From Antilocapra americana (lineage: Eukaryota > Chordata > Mammalia > Artiodactyla > Antilocapridae), in the NCBI GenBank assembly GCA_007570785.1, contig ML664199.1:19000970-19064969 (forward strand): a stretch of 64,000 nucleotides of DNA, read 5' to 3'. Under the pieces are notes generated by a model, which worked only from the letters and a program-made list of their open reading frames with translations, was not told the origin of the DNA and ran no database searches. Made by a program: the position numbers and the translations under genes. Position 1 is the first letter of the stretch. Every line of letters starts with the position of its first letter. Shown piece after piece: positions 30,885-43,322 of this stretch.

Positions 30885-30983
30885 GTCTTGGATGTTCAGG
30901 AAACTATAGATCGTCAACAGGGTAAAGAGTATGAACATGACCTTAGTGAGACAGAAAAAGCTATAGTCAGAGAAATGTGCAAT
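30885..30983 (+). CDS. Internal coding exon of the same gene (charged helical segment)
   Basis: A 99-nt exon of exactly 33 codons, phase 0 at both ends, flanked by ...AAATCCAG and AAT/GTAAGTTT, the latter a near-perfect donor. It encodes VLDVQETIDRQQGKEYEHD continuing into LSETEKAIVREMCN. The composition (many Glu, Asp, Lys, Arg and Gln, no Pro) predicts an amphipathic helix or short coiled coil. The same frame stays open through the acceptor side, but the reading that joins to the flanking exons is the one that matters. Product not identified. Because the exon length is a multiple of three, skipping it would keep the frame. Confidence 0.8.
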
Positions 30984-31410
30984 GTAAGTTTAATGTGCTT
31001 TATTGTGTATTCTGTGTTGAAAGCCTCATCATAGCTTAGATTTTGCTTCATGAATACCTACTTTTTAAAATGTTGGCCAAATGCCTTTATATTTTTATGT
31101 GAAAGTAAAACCAACCCTCCCTTGATTTTCTTTAGTAAATGTTATTGCAGTATTTTTTAACACAATAATCCCATAAAATATACAGGTGAGCAAGAATGGG
31201 CCAATTCTGTGTTCCAGAATGAACTGTGGAAGTTTCTGAACAATAAATTTCCTAAAATGTTACTAGTTTTGATAAAAGAAATCAGTTTCTATTTCATAAT
31301 TTTCCTTAAAGAGTAATGTTTAAAAACCTATGATAAACAAAGAAAACACAGCCTTCTGCAGATTGTTTGTTTGTAACGATACTTCAGGAAAAAAAATCAC
31401 CATCTTAATA

Positions 31411-31478
31411 TTGGGTTGGCCATAAAGTTTGTTCTGTTTTTTCCATAGAAACTGGAACGAACTTCTTAGCCAACCCAA
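31411..31478 (+). mobile_element. Mariner-like miniature palindromic element, potential miRNA-type hairpin
   Basis: A 68-bp element flanked by TA on both sides (31,409-31,410 and 31,479-31,480), the Tc1/mariner target duplication. Left arm TTGGGTTGGCCATAAAGTTT and right arm CTTCTTAGCCAACCCAA are inverted repeats over about 24 bases with few mismatches, around a short loop. It resembles the ruminant Mariner MITE that I associate with the large mir-2284/2285 microRNA family. It lies in the last intron, in the transcribed orientation. Whether it is processed cannot be told from sequence. Confidence 0.85.
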
Positions 31479-33861
31479 TAGGTAATATTTGCTAAGTTCT
31501 TCATGCATATGATGTGTGTGCTTCAAGTCACGCCCAGCAGTATCTCAAAATAGTAAGAGATAGATATGAACTTAAGAGATAGCCACACAGAAATCTACCT
31601 ATGAAATCACAGAAATACAGTGGGGAAAAAAAAAAAGGCATGCTATTTTCACAATGCTTAGCCTAAGTAATCATTGTTGGGGTTTGGATTTGATTAATCT
31701 TAATTTTGAGTAATATGCTTTGGATATATCATTTAATCAAGAATATAATTTATGGAACTTATTTAAAAACTAAGTAGAATATGATGGGGAAGACATCTGT
31801 TAAAAGCAAAAATTCATGTTCAGTTATTTTAAGCTTTGATTTGAATTGGTGTTCCATTGTACTTTTATCCTTTGTTCATTAGGACATCAAAATTGCTTAG
31901 AAATACCCTTCAGCTTTAGGCTATTAGGACCAAGTATCTCACTTACCTACCTCCCCCGAAGCATTCCTAGAATCCAGGAAATGTTAAATAAGTCCCATGG
32001 GCATTTAGCACTCTTGCCCCAGCACATATAGGCTCTTGCTTGCTTGTGTTGTTGTTTTTCTTTCTTACATATCTGTTGTGGTCTGTTTTCAAATGGTCAT
32101 TGGTTCTAGATGTCATAATTTCCTAAATGCATCACTGTTCATCTGTAGCTTTTTGTCTGTTCTTAAGCTTTTCAATTTGAACACCTCCCTCAGATAAATT
32201 TTAAAGTTCAAACATTAGGAATTATAAAACTGGAAGGGACTATAGGAGGTCATACCTTCAGTGGTTTTCAGAGTCATATTGAGGCTCCTTCATAATTCAG
32301 AAGTCTGCGTTTTGCACCAGATCTTAGGCAATCGGGGTAGGAACTCACATTTTATACTTGAAGAAACTAAGATTCTGAAATTAAGTTACTTGCTCCAGTC
32401 GTCCTTTAATGAAAAGGGAAGTCAGGCATATACCCAGATTTTCTCTGAGGACCAGCTCTTTCCACTTTCCCAATTGTAGTGAATCTAGGCACTTCCATTT
32501 TCTTTCTCAAGAATGAAAATCAATTTATCTTACAGAGGAAACCATCTTTATTGCGCTCAATGCCAGAATTTGTCTAAATAAACACAGGATTGTTTCTTGT
32601 CTCATTTTTTGATGAAATATTTTTAGATATTAGAAAATTTATTTCTTAGAGAAGGGACCCACTAATGAATTGGATTTTGATTAGTTTTTCATTGATCTTG
32701 ATTTGCCTGTATTTCCAAAAATCCTTCAAAAGGACACACACAGTGGTAATTATTGTTGCCTTCAGAAAGCCAAGAGCTTTTTACCTTTGAAAGTTCTCTA
32801 GGGCATCTTTTCTGTTTTCACCTTTGGTCACCAAAATTTGAGAAACAGAGTAAGTTAATTCAAATCTGATTTTTAGCACTGTTATATTTGGAAACTATTT
32901 AAAAGCCATGAGGAAGAAAAAAGTGTTGATTTAAAATATTTGTGTCACCATTGTAAGTTATATCCACATCAAGAACACAGAGCAAATATTGGAGAATAAA
33001 CAAAAATACAGATTGTGGGACAGTTTAAAAATTTCTAAGAAATAATGTACATAAGATTATGAAAACTATTAGGGTAATTATGGGCTTTTATAGTAAAGTT
33101 ACAGAAATGTAAAGCTTCCTCATAATGTGAGATCGGTTAAAAGACTCAGGCTTATATCCATCTCTGGTATTCTTTCTGGAAATAGGTTGTTAACATCTAC
33201 ACAGTCTTTCCATTTTATAGATGTTGACAACCTTTCTTCACAACACCACCATTTTGATTAGTAAGCATGTAATGCTTCTAGTCTCTTCCTAGCTCTACCA
33301 CAAAAATATACTGTCCTCTAAGAAACGGTATATTATTTATCTTTGTATAGTAGTGGTTTTATCTTAGGTTTTTCTGTTTGGCCCTTGTCAGTACCCTGAG
33401 AACAGCTGAGACACTTGACTGGTCTGCCGTCTCAGTGACCATCTCAGATACCCAACTGTTCAGCTCTCTCACTTATTTAACAAGTGACTACTCTGTATCT
33501 GTATCTGTCTTAGTGTCTTTGGCTTATTTCAGAGTTCTGTCTTCTCTGAGTTTCCTTTCACCACGTAATTTCAGGGGTAAGGCCCATTACATTCTACATT
33601 TGAATACTTGAAGAAGGAGTTGTGTACAACACTTTGGAGTTGTTATCATCTAATGCCTGTTGTTCCTGATCATTTGAATCTATCCTTTGCTTGTAAACAA
33701 GATGTCAAAGCCTTCTGGGTAGATGTAATAGCATTTACGGGCTAGAAAGGGAAAGTCCATAGTGTCCCTTGGCTTCTTGATTCAGAATGGGTCCCTCTTC
33801 AGTCAATGTATTGAGAAAGGACACTTTCCTAACTCCCCTGGGTACAGCCTGAACCAGTATA

Positions 33862-34056
33862 TATGCTCAGTTGTGTCCGACTCTTTGCAACCCCATGGAC
33901 TGTAGCTAGTCAGGCTTCTCTGTCCATGGGATTTCCTAGGCACAAATATTGGAATGGGAACCCATTTTCTTCTTCAGGGGATCTTCTTGACCCAGGGATC
34001 AAATCCAGGTCTCCTGAATTACAGTGGATTTTTACCATCTAAGCTACTAGGAAATT
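33862..34056 (-). mobile_element. Bov-tA SINE
   Basis: Reverse-complement Bov-tA: ATGCTCAGTTGTGTCCGACTC, then TGTCCATGGGATTTCCTAGG, GGGGATCTTCTTGACCCAGG and GGATCAAATCCAGGTCTCCTG, and the tRNA-like head near TACCATCTAAGCTACTAGG. Almost full length. It lies antisense in the last intron. Confidence 0.92.
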
Positions 34057-35096
34057 CCTTCCCAAATATTTAAGGACCCTAACTACAACTCCCTTCAAAT
34101 ATGACAGGACATCTCTACCACATGGTAGTGTCTGCGAACACACAGAGATGAATAGTTCCATAGGTTTCAAACTGAAGGTAGACAGACCCCTACATTATGT
34201 TACTATGTATTATGTGTTACTTATGTGTACTCTGTGCTTATGTGTTGCTATGACTAGAAATCTGCTTCCCTGGAATGTCTGCTCTTTTAAAAGAGAAAAC
34301 AAAGAAGTATTGATGAACCAGCTGGTTTGTGTTCATGTTAGAGCAATGTAAATTTATGTGGAAGTAATCAATCTGGTCATAATCCTAATAGTGAAACACT
34401 AAGAGACTTATGACTGCCACTATGGTTTCTTAATGGAGTATATTAGTATGTCATTGTTGGATTCAGTGGTTTTACTTGTTATTAATCTCACCCTTTGCTA
34501 CTGTCCTTTTAAAATAGCCTGATTTTTAACATATTGTTTTTAGTGACTCTTGAATTTATTCGTATCTTTTCCCTGCATCTGAATGCTTTCTATTGTGGTA
34601 ATCTGAGATATACTATTGGGTAGCTAAGATTTATGATAACTAAGGCCCCCATTCCACAGGGAAAACAAGGGAAATCTACTAGTGACCCTAAGGCTACTAG
34701 CTCAGGACTTTAAACCACTACAGACAATGAAGGAGCTTTTGTTCTTAGTTATTTAACATTTTGGTATTCCTCATTTTAGATGTATAATATAGGAACAGGA
34801 TGATTTTGCTCATGTATTCTTAACTACACATTAGAATCATGTTGACAGCTTTAAGAAAAATAGACGACCCTACCTATTTAAGAGTAATTCCTAGTGGACA
34901 GCCAGAGTTGAGGATCACTCCCATAACCAGTGTAAGTTGGCACATCATTCTGTAATTTTGACCCTGATTGCTAAAGAAGCATAGCACTTGAGCAGTTCTC
35001 ATAATTTAGAAACTTGCATCACATTTCATTTTATTTTTGAGCTCATTCGTGTGAATATTTTGTCTCGTCTTATATTCCTCTTTGTCCTTCTCATAG

Positions 35097-35279
<183 letters not shown>

Positions 35280-36990
35280 GATGCACTCTCTTTCAAACAT
35301 GACATCACCACTGCCAGAGAGATAAGAGAGGAAAGAATGGATTTCCGCAAACCTGGAGTAATTGTACATTGCACATATTTTCCCTCAAAAAACTTTAGTA
35401 TGGCTGAAGTTGTATTTTTTGTCTCTCACTTTGATGTTCACTACAGTCCATCTCAAACAAGGTAGCTTTGAAAATCACCATTTTGGTACCAATATTTTCA
35501 TTAGAACTAAAATGTTTTTGACTCTTCAGATCTAATATTGTCATGGGGAAACCTGCATGATTGGAAGAGTCCAGTAGAGCCTCAGTGGTTTTGATAGAAT
35601 TGAATCATTGCATATCATGGTGGGAGTATTCTACCATGTTGTTGAAGATAACAAGTGGTTTCCAGCTTCCCAAGTTGGAGAGTTGGTCACCTATTATATT
35701 TTAGTCAGTAAAATACTAGTTCCTGATGCATAATTAATTTGGATGCAAGATAAGGTTAGGTCTCTTGGATTTTGTTTTGACTTTTGAGGTACTAAAAATA
35801 CCACATCAGTTTTCCTTACCAGCTAGAAGGGTAGCAGGACTTCGTCAAGTGCATTATCAGAGTGCCATTTACTTAAATTAATCAAAGTAAATATATCTTT
35901 TCATCTTAATGTTTTATTCATGAAAACACATCTTGGGGACATATCAACCTCCATCTTCAGTGTATTCATTAATGTTAATATTAACAATTTCAATTAAAGA
36001 ACAAGCAAACAATTTTTCTAAGTGTTTCCAGCTGTGAGATGTCAATTTCTACAATTTAGTTTCTAGACATCCTGGTATATTTAATAAACTTTCTGTAAAC
36101 TTTAAAAATATTGCACTGCATTTATGAAAAAAGCTTTCTTAGCCTACAGCAGCTATCTTAACGTTTTATGAAACTGACGCATGTCCTTCATTATTGAAGC
36201 TAAAAGCTCTTATTCAGATTGCTTGAGATTTGAAAAGGAGGTGTGCTAGCTTTAGTTTCTCCTTATTTTTGGTATATATATATATATGAAATAATAGACT
36301 GTGTGTATTGGAAATGCTATGATAGGTATTTTGTGTTTATTCAAATGCACTGATAGTTTCTTGTATGAATGCGCAAGAGGCCTGTGACCGAATGCTAACT
36401 TTATATTGTAATATAAAATTATAAAAGTAGGAATGCAACGATTCCCAGTTTTCTTCTAAATTACTCAGACTTGATTCATAGCAGATATTCTATTGTTCTT
36501 GTTTTTAAATGGGCTCATTACACATGTATTAATTGTCATTGGTGAAGGAATTGTTATAGTTTTTTGAATGTTATTGTGATGAAAAAGCAGTCCTGTTCTC
36601 AGAAAATATTTATGAATTAATTTGCTATAGAATTATCTTTCTAATTATTGTAATTGGGTTACCATTTAAGCTTTTCTTTTAAAATGTTATATATTTTAAG
36701 AATATTATTACTCTATAAAGGAAAATTGCTTGCTATATTTACACCTTTTCTTGAAAAGCTTTCATCCTTAAATTGTTGTATTCCTACTCTCTGAAGACAT
36801 TTAAAAAAAAGTTTTGTGCCTGCAGTAGAGCCTGCAGAAGCTAATACAAGGAACACTGGTCTTTTGACAAAATACTTGTGTAAATTTTGATACTGTATTA
36901 AAACTATTTTTTTAAAGTTCTAAAGTTAAAATTGAGTATCAAGTATATGTGTTCATCTTAGCAATGGTAATAAATTATTTAATCCCAGTG
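35280..36990 (+). other. Probable 3' UTR of the host gene
   Basis: After the stop codon there are about 1.7 kb of AT-rich sequence without any recognisable repeat, which is unusual for this locus and typical of a conserved 3' UTR. A (TA)n run lies at about 36,275-36,287. AATAAA occurs at 36,083-36,088 and 36,969-36,974, so shorter and longer forms are possible. The exact end is inferred. Confidence 0.5.
36969..36974 (+). promoter_or_regulatory. Candidate polyadenylation signal AATAAA
   Basis: Canonical hexamer about 1.7 kb after the stop codon, followed by a T-rich run (GTGTTTTTTTCC, about 36,989-37,000) that could serve as the downstream element. An alternative AATAAA lies at 36,083. Confidence 0.4.
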
Positions 36991-37964
36991 TTTTTTTCCT
37001 TCAAAATGTTTTTCCTAAATTGAGATTTCTCGTAGTTGTTAATTATATTGCTCATGTATGATGACAGTAATGATAGTAATATAAAACAAAGGCATATTTA
37101 AATATGCTCTTAATGAGAGATTTAATATTTAGAGATTCCTTAATTCACTATTTTTTTAGTATAATGTAGTTAAAAAGTTTAGAATGATATTTAAAAATAT
37201 TTAAAATTAGATATCTTTTAATTCATATAGATTAATATTAAATCTCAATTATTATTAAAATATAATTAGTCAGAAGGATATAAACTAGAAGAGAAATATT
37301 AAAGAAATGGAAAATTTGGTGTCTCTATTTAAGAGACTGTGGCATTTTTGAGAAAAGAAGGACTTAAGATGCAAGTCAGAGGACAGACATCTTGGAAATC
37401 ACTGTAGAACAAGGCTTCTTACACTTAGCATTAGTCCCTACTTTAAATGGCATAGTAGATGGACAGCTCAGGGTATGAATCTTGCTACTGCCTAACATAT
37501 TTATCAGTAAAACTGATTGATACCCTTCTTTTATGTGACCAGATAATTTATCTCATTTTCCCTGGAAAAAAGTTTAATTTACATATCTTGGTAGGTTACC
37601 TTTACCAGCCTTGATGCTGTCAGTCTATCAGAATCTAAGCTTTTCAAATTTATGCTTTATAAGTTTCTAGCACATGCTAAATGTACTAAGGAATATTTAG
37701 ATCATATGTGGAATCCAGCAAAATATTGACAATCTTATTCTTTAATTCTATGAACTTTTAAAGAATGTCTACCACTATCACATGAATAAACATATTTTGA
37801 TTCCTTACTCAGGATGTGGCTGTTCAGGAAATACATGGAACCATAGTATCTTGGGTACCAGTAAGAGCTTCCTTTATCCTTGAGACTTAGATAAGTTTCC
37901 CTCAAATACCCATTTTCATGATCTTGAGGAAGTGCTACATTTCCTAATGACTTTCCATTTCCAG

Positions 37965-38091
37965 AGTTTTCACTCTATGGCAAGCTTTCTGTTGCCTCAT
38001 CCTCCTCCACCTCGAAGACAAACTGATTCTGTTAGAAATCCTGTCACCCATTCTTGGAAAGGATCTGCCTACTTCAAGCTGGCTTATCAAG
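37965..38091 (+). other. Candidate exon, low confidence
   Basis: TTTCCATTTCCAG supplies a good acceptor and CAAG/GTAAAT a fair donor. Between them 42 codons plus one base stay open from phase 0, including LLPHPPPPRRQTDSVRNP. The phase-0 start would fit splicing from the exon ending at 30,983, as an alternative to the terminal exon at 35,190. There is no further exon to receive its phase-1 end, and the segment lies past the presumed 3' UTR. It may be chance. Confidence 0.25.
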
Positions 38092-39865
38092 GTAAATTCC
38101 CATCAAGCAAGATACTTCTATGAGGAATTCATATATTTACTTCTGAAAGAAAAGTTTTTCCATCTCATTATACAATTAAAGGACAATAGATCAGACTGAA
38201 CTATGTGAGATTACCAATATTTGGCCGTCTTTGGATTATAAAAACAGCAATTTCATATGGTACAACTTTGTATGATCAGTAGATTTTTGGTGGGATTAAA
38301 TACAATAAAAGTTAGTGTCGGCATGTTGAGCTGGAGCAGTATGCTTTACTAAGTGCAGCATTGAATAAAAGGCCTTTGGCTTAGTGAGGCTGACTTTGGG
38401 GCAGCAAATTCGGCTTTTGAACAACGTAAAGTCATTGAGCCTTGAGGTCCCGACAGGCTGAATGGAGAATAACATCTGAGTTACCCTAAGCTTCTAGGTA
38501 GTCTTCCTAGTTCCAAAGTTCAATGATCTTGACAATTCACAAGAAACAATGGTGAGTCCTTTCAGATACTAGAGCCTAGACCTGAGGGCAGTCTATACCA
38601 TTAGCCTGGGGGAAGGGCCCACAGCAACACTGAACGGACAACCTACCACACAGAGATCCTAGCTGCACACCATATTTTCAGGCCCTGTCCTTTACATCTC
38701 ATTCAGCCTACCACAGGCCCTGCCATGACCATCACAGACTGTGATTTTGGAAATGCAGAAAAAGGGCATTTGTCTGGTTCTCACGTAGGAAGCGTATATT
38801 TGAAAAGCAATTTACACAACCATTTAATTTCTTTAGTTTTCATACCACCACAGAAATGTTTGAGAATACTTTCACTTCAAAATAGCAGAATGAGTACATA
38901 CTACAGCTTCTCCCTCTTGCCTTGATCCCTAAAAATGATGGAAAAGATACTTAATAAACTCATAATTCCAGTAGAACTTGAAAAAGTAATGTACTCTGGA
39001 GACCCTCAATTATGATGAATTCTTGAAAAAAGGGAAACATTTATCTCATTGAAGAATGGATCCAAATTCAAAATACATGATGGAGGATATTGTTTAAGAA
39101 GGAGTCATGGCTCCAAGGATGTTAAACAAGGAAGAATTTGATACACCCACGGCATGGGATCCCGGGATAATTGTCAGCAGTCAGGCTTTTTGACTCCTGC
39201 ATACAACCTCTCCCTCCCTAGCTCAAGCAGAGAACAAAAGAGATAGTTACTCCCAGGCCAGAATAAAGGAGAAACATGATTGAATCAGACACAGTGCAAA
39301 GTTTTTGGACTGATAACACCGGGTAGAAAAGGGACCCCCCTGTGTTCAGATCCTTAGCTAATGATACATCTTGCCTAACAGATTGTCCCACCACTCCTTT
39401 GCACTTAAAGAGGCTAAAGTATCTCCCCACACCCAGCATCCTTACTTCTTCTTCAAGCAAGTGGTAGAATAAACATAGCAGGCTAATATGGAAATTTCAA
39501 TACAAAGATGCATCTACAACCAAACACCATTCAACATTTCTCTCACTTTATTCCATTTCCTTCTTCCTTCTCTTTCCTAGTTGTTTAGTTGCCGTGTTTT
39601 ATGAGTTGAAACGTTAAAGGTACCAAAAAACCATTTGGAAGCAAGGAGAAATCATAAGTGAAACATAGTCTCATTTCACTGGAATTTCAGAATGTCTCTA
39701 TAAAATATAGGAGCCTTTCATTTTGTGGAAATGTTTCTCAGTTTTGATGCCCAAGTTATAATTCCATTTGGTCCTATTACCAAGAAGGCTTTCATTTTCT
39801 ATTCTAGGACATTTAGTTTTCTAGATCCTAGTCTAAAGTGACAGCACACAATATACACCACTGTA

Positions 39866-39896
39866 ATTGCCATGGCAACAGGATTCATATGCTAAT
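39866..39896. promoter_or_regulatory. RFX-type X-box palindrome with adjacent octamer-like site
   Basis: ATTGCCATGGCAAC (39,866-39,879) fits the RFX-family X-box (two half sites with a 2-base spacer). Ten bases on lies ATGCTAAT (39,889-39,896), a POU/octamer-like motif. They sit in repeat-free DNA about 3 kb beyond the end of the host gene. Motif matches alone do not prove an enhancer. Confidence 0.4.
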
Positions 39897-42311
39897 CAGG
39901 AATGCAGTTTTAAAGAAGCACAAACGGTCTGAAATTGGCCTTTGATTCAATGGGCCATTTTTGTGTATGGGCCAACCTGCATGGGCTTAATATAGCATTA
40001 TACAAAGTCTGTTTTCCCTTTTCAAAAATCTGGATTAGGTAAGAATGTCTAATGTCTACAGTCTCTAGGGAGGGCTTTGTTCTTTTTTAACCATCGTGAT
40101 TTACCAGGTTCAGTCTAGCCATACAACAGTGACCATACTGACTGACTATCCTGACTATCCAAGATTTATTTTTCTCTTTTTCCTAAGACAATTCTCCTTT
40201 GCTTTAGAAAAACACTGCCCAAGAGAATGAGGAGAAGCTGTTTCCAATTCTGTCACTGAACTTTGATTATTCTAAAGCCTAGACTCAAGTTCATCTTGGT
40301 ACTATCATCCTAGTTGCCAGTAATTGGTTTAGGAAGCCCAGCATCAGCCCATCAGTACACAGCATTCCTATGGCCCACCTGTGGCAACATGATCTAACAG
40401 AGTTCATCTAAGTTTTACTGGGGAAGAAGTTTTTCTTTTTTTGATATATAAAGAAGAGTTGTCTGTTGCATGAAACCATTCTGACTGTCATTGAAAAGAT
40501 CCTGAGGAGAAAGCATGCATACAGGAGAGGGTGGGACCAAGAGAACTGTGAAGAAGGGAGCTGAAACATGGATTATACCTTGTCTGGAGTCTACCCTCAT
40601 TCTGGACCCTTAGAGATTCAAATTTTCCATACTGTTTGTGATTTTGGATTCTGTTACTAATATTGTACACTTTAAATGTTATGAATTGGATACCTGGTCT
40701 CCTGATGTGGAAAACTGCAGGATAAATATTCTACGATGATGGCTTAGTTGTATTGGGAAGAACAAGGAGTGTGTCCAAACAACTGATTCCTCTAACTGCT
40801 GTCACAAAAAAGAGATTCTATGTTCTCTTTATGTAGTAGAATAAAAATTAGGAGAAGGGAGGTCAACAAGGTGGAGTAAGATGATACAGAACTTATCTCT
40901 TCCCACAAACACATCAAAAATACATCCACATGTGGAGTAATTTCTTAGGAAAAACTAACTGGAAATTGGCAGAAGGTCTCCTGTAAAAGCAATGCTGTAA
41001 GAAAGATACAGACATATTTGGGTAGGATGGGAAGAAAAGCACTGAGCCAGGATCTGTCCACCTGGGAGGGGACCAAGAGGCAAAGGGAGACTGCACATGT
41101 GAACACTCACTCTGGCTCAAGGCACAGACTGGGAATCCCAGTCCTGGGGGCCTGTGTATAGCAGACAAGCCCATTTGACTGATGATAAGAAAAGCATTAG
41201 GACAGATAGACAGACCAGAGAAGTCTGGACTCGACTCCTGAGGAGTGTACAAGTGCTGGTTTGCCCCCAGGCATGGCAGAAAGAGAAAGAGGTCCCCAGT
41301 CCAAGCCAAGTGAATGCTCTGGCCCTGCCATGGTCTAGCGCTAGATCTAAGGTGGTCACAACGGGGGAAAAGATGCACCATGTGCTACATCTGAGCAGAG
41401 CCCCAGACACCTACACAGGCAGAGCACTGAACCTCTTTGAGCATACCAACTCTACTTCAACAGTGCCCTCCTTTGGTACAAAGGTCCCAATGTGGGGAGA
41501 AGGAAAAACACACAATTGAAAGGACTGGAGCTAGCTTGAGCCAAACTTTCGGATATTCTAGTCCAGCAACTTGAGAGAAGACTCCCCGACCTGACAGGGC
41601 AGTCAGTGATGGCCACCGAGCAGAGAGCAAGTCCTGCCTCACACCCCTATCAGCCTCTAGCTCCTCTGTCAGCAGCTGCACCTCCTACCAAAGTGACAGC
41701 TGCCAGCACTCTCGGAGGAAAGACAAGACTGGCACCCACATCAAATTGATCCCTATCATCAAAGGGGTTGAACACATGCTGTCTACACAGGTACATTCCC
41801 ACATAAAAACACCCCTTCAAGACCAAAATAAGTAACTGTTTCACCTAAATACATAGAGACAGAGAAATAGAATGAAAAGATGAACTACTCTCAATTGAAA
41901 GACTAACAAAACTTCTGAAAAAATTATGAAACAAAACATAATCTATCAGACAGATAATTCAAAATATTGGTAGTAATAAGGCTGACTGAATTAGGGGAGA
42001 AAATTGATGTAAACAAAGATAATTTTTCATGAAGAACCAGAAATTGAAGTAGCACATACAAAAAAATAGATAATTGAATATTTGAGATAAAAAGCACACT
42101 AAGAACAACAAATAGCTGACTAAATGTCACAGCAGAATGCATAAATGATCTGGAAGGTAGACTAATTGAAAACATCCAATCAGAACAGCAGACAAATAAA
42201 AATATGTGAGTACAACACATGAAATCTCTGGGATAATATCAAAGGTGCCAATAGAGGGGTTTTAGGAAGAAAGAAAACAAAAAGGATTTTGAGAAACTAT
42301 TTGAAGAAATT

Positions 42312-42551
42312 ATGCCTGAAAACTTTCCAAACCTAAAGAAAGAAAGAAAGATTCAGACAGGAACACAGAGGGTCCCAATCAAGATGAGCCCAGACAGACT
42401 GACACTAAGGCATGTCATAATGAAAATGGCAAAAGTTAAAGATAAAAACAGAGAACAATACAAAAAAGATCTTCATGACCCAGGTAACTATGATGGTGTG
42501 ATCACTCACCTAGACCAGACATCCTGGAATGCAAAGTCAAGTGGACCTTAG
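42312..42551 (+). pseudogene. Chance in-frame chimera of L1 ORF1 and BovB RT ORF
   Basis: The first 48 codons are L1 ORF1-like: MPENFPNLKKERKIQTGTQ, then a conserved RHVIMKMAKVKDK block of the RNA-binding protein. At 42,456, exactly the insertion point of BovB, the frame continues as BovB sequence (QYKKDLHDPGNYDGVITHLD) and stops at 42,551. It shows the insertion junction at codon precision. There is no sign that the chimera is expressed, and both parents are broken nearby. Confidence 0.85.
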
Positions 42552-42741
42552 AAAGCATCCCTATGAACAAAGCTAGTGGATGTGATGAAATTCCAGTTGA
42601 GCTATTTCAATAGCTATTTCTAAATCCTAAAAGAGAATGCTGTGAAAGTACTGCACTCAATATGCCAGCAAATCTGGAAAACTTAGCAGTGGCCACAGAA
42701 CTGGAAAAAGTCAGTTTTCATACCAATCCCAAAGAAAGGCA

Positions 42742-43281
42742 ATGCCAAAGAATGCTCAAACTACCACACAATTTGCAGTTATCTCACATGCTAGCAAAGT
42801 AATGCTCAAAATTCTCCAAGCCAGGCTTCAGCAATATGTGAACTGTGAACTTCCAGATGTTCAAGCTGGATTTAGAAAAGACAGAGGAACCAGAGATCAA
42901 ATTGCCAACAGCCACTGGATTATTGAAAAAGCAAGAGAGTTCCAGAAAAACACGTGCTTCTGCTTTATTGACTATACCAAAGCCTTTGACAGTGTGGAGC
43001 ACCACAAACTGTGGATAATTCTTCAAGCGATGGGAATACCAGATCACCTGACCTACCTCCAGAGAAACCTGCATGTAGGTCATTAAGCAATGGTTAGAAC
43101 TGGACATGAACAACACATTGGTTCCAAATAGGGAAAGGAGTATATCAAGGCTGTATACTGTCACTCTGTTTATTTAACTTATACGCAGAGTACATCATGT
43201 GAAAAAGCTGGGCTTGATGAAGCACAAGCTGGAATCAAGATTGCTGGGAGAAATATCAATAACCTCAGACATGCAAATGGC
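42742..43281 (+). pseudogene. BovB reverse transcriptase, broken, YADD lost
   Basis: QAGFRKDRGTRDQIANSHW and IDYTKAFDSVEHHKLW are clear RT motifs (motif A Asp kept). The frame ends at 43,086 and resumes in another frame. At 43,270-43,281, where the catalytic box should read Tyr-Ala-Asp-Asp, the codons read His-Ala-Asn-Gly, so this copy would be dead even without the frameshift. Confidence 0.88.
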
Positions 43282-43322
43282 ACCACCCTTAGGCACAAAG
43301 TGAAAAAGAACTAAAGAGCCTC

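Larger units (their letters stand above)
36991..40864. other. Unique DNA downstream of the host gene
   Basis: Nearly 3.9 kb with no recognised transposon. It holds one weak candidate exon (37,965-38,091) and an RFX-like palindrome (39,866-39,879). The remaining open frames are short and unremarkable. Confidence 0.45.

Noticed and set aside
32200..32460. Old SINE or L2-like repeat (GGAAGGGAC... GAAACTAAG wording)
   Set aside because: Too diverged to assign with confidence.
34790..34950. MER20/MER5-like remnant (ACATTAGAATCATGTTGACAG)
   Set aside because: Only one recognisable end and no inverted-repeat pair.
41154..41519. 121-codon open frame
   Set aside because: Lies in the GC-rich 5' UTR of an old L1; overlapping frames are open on the other strand too.
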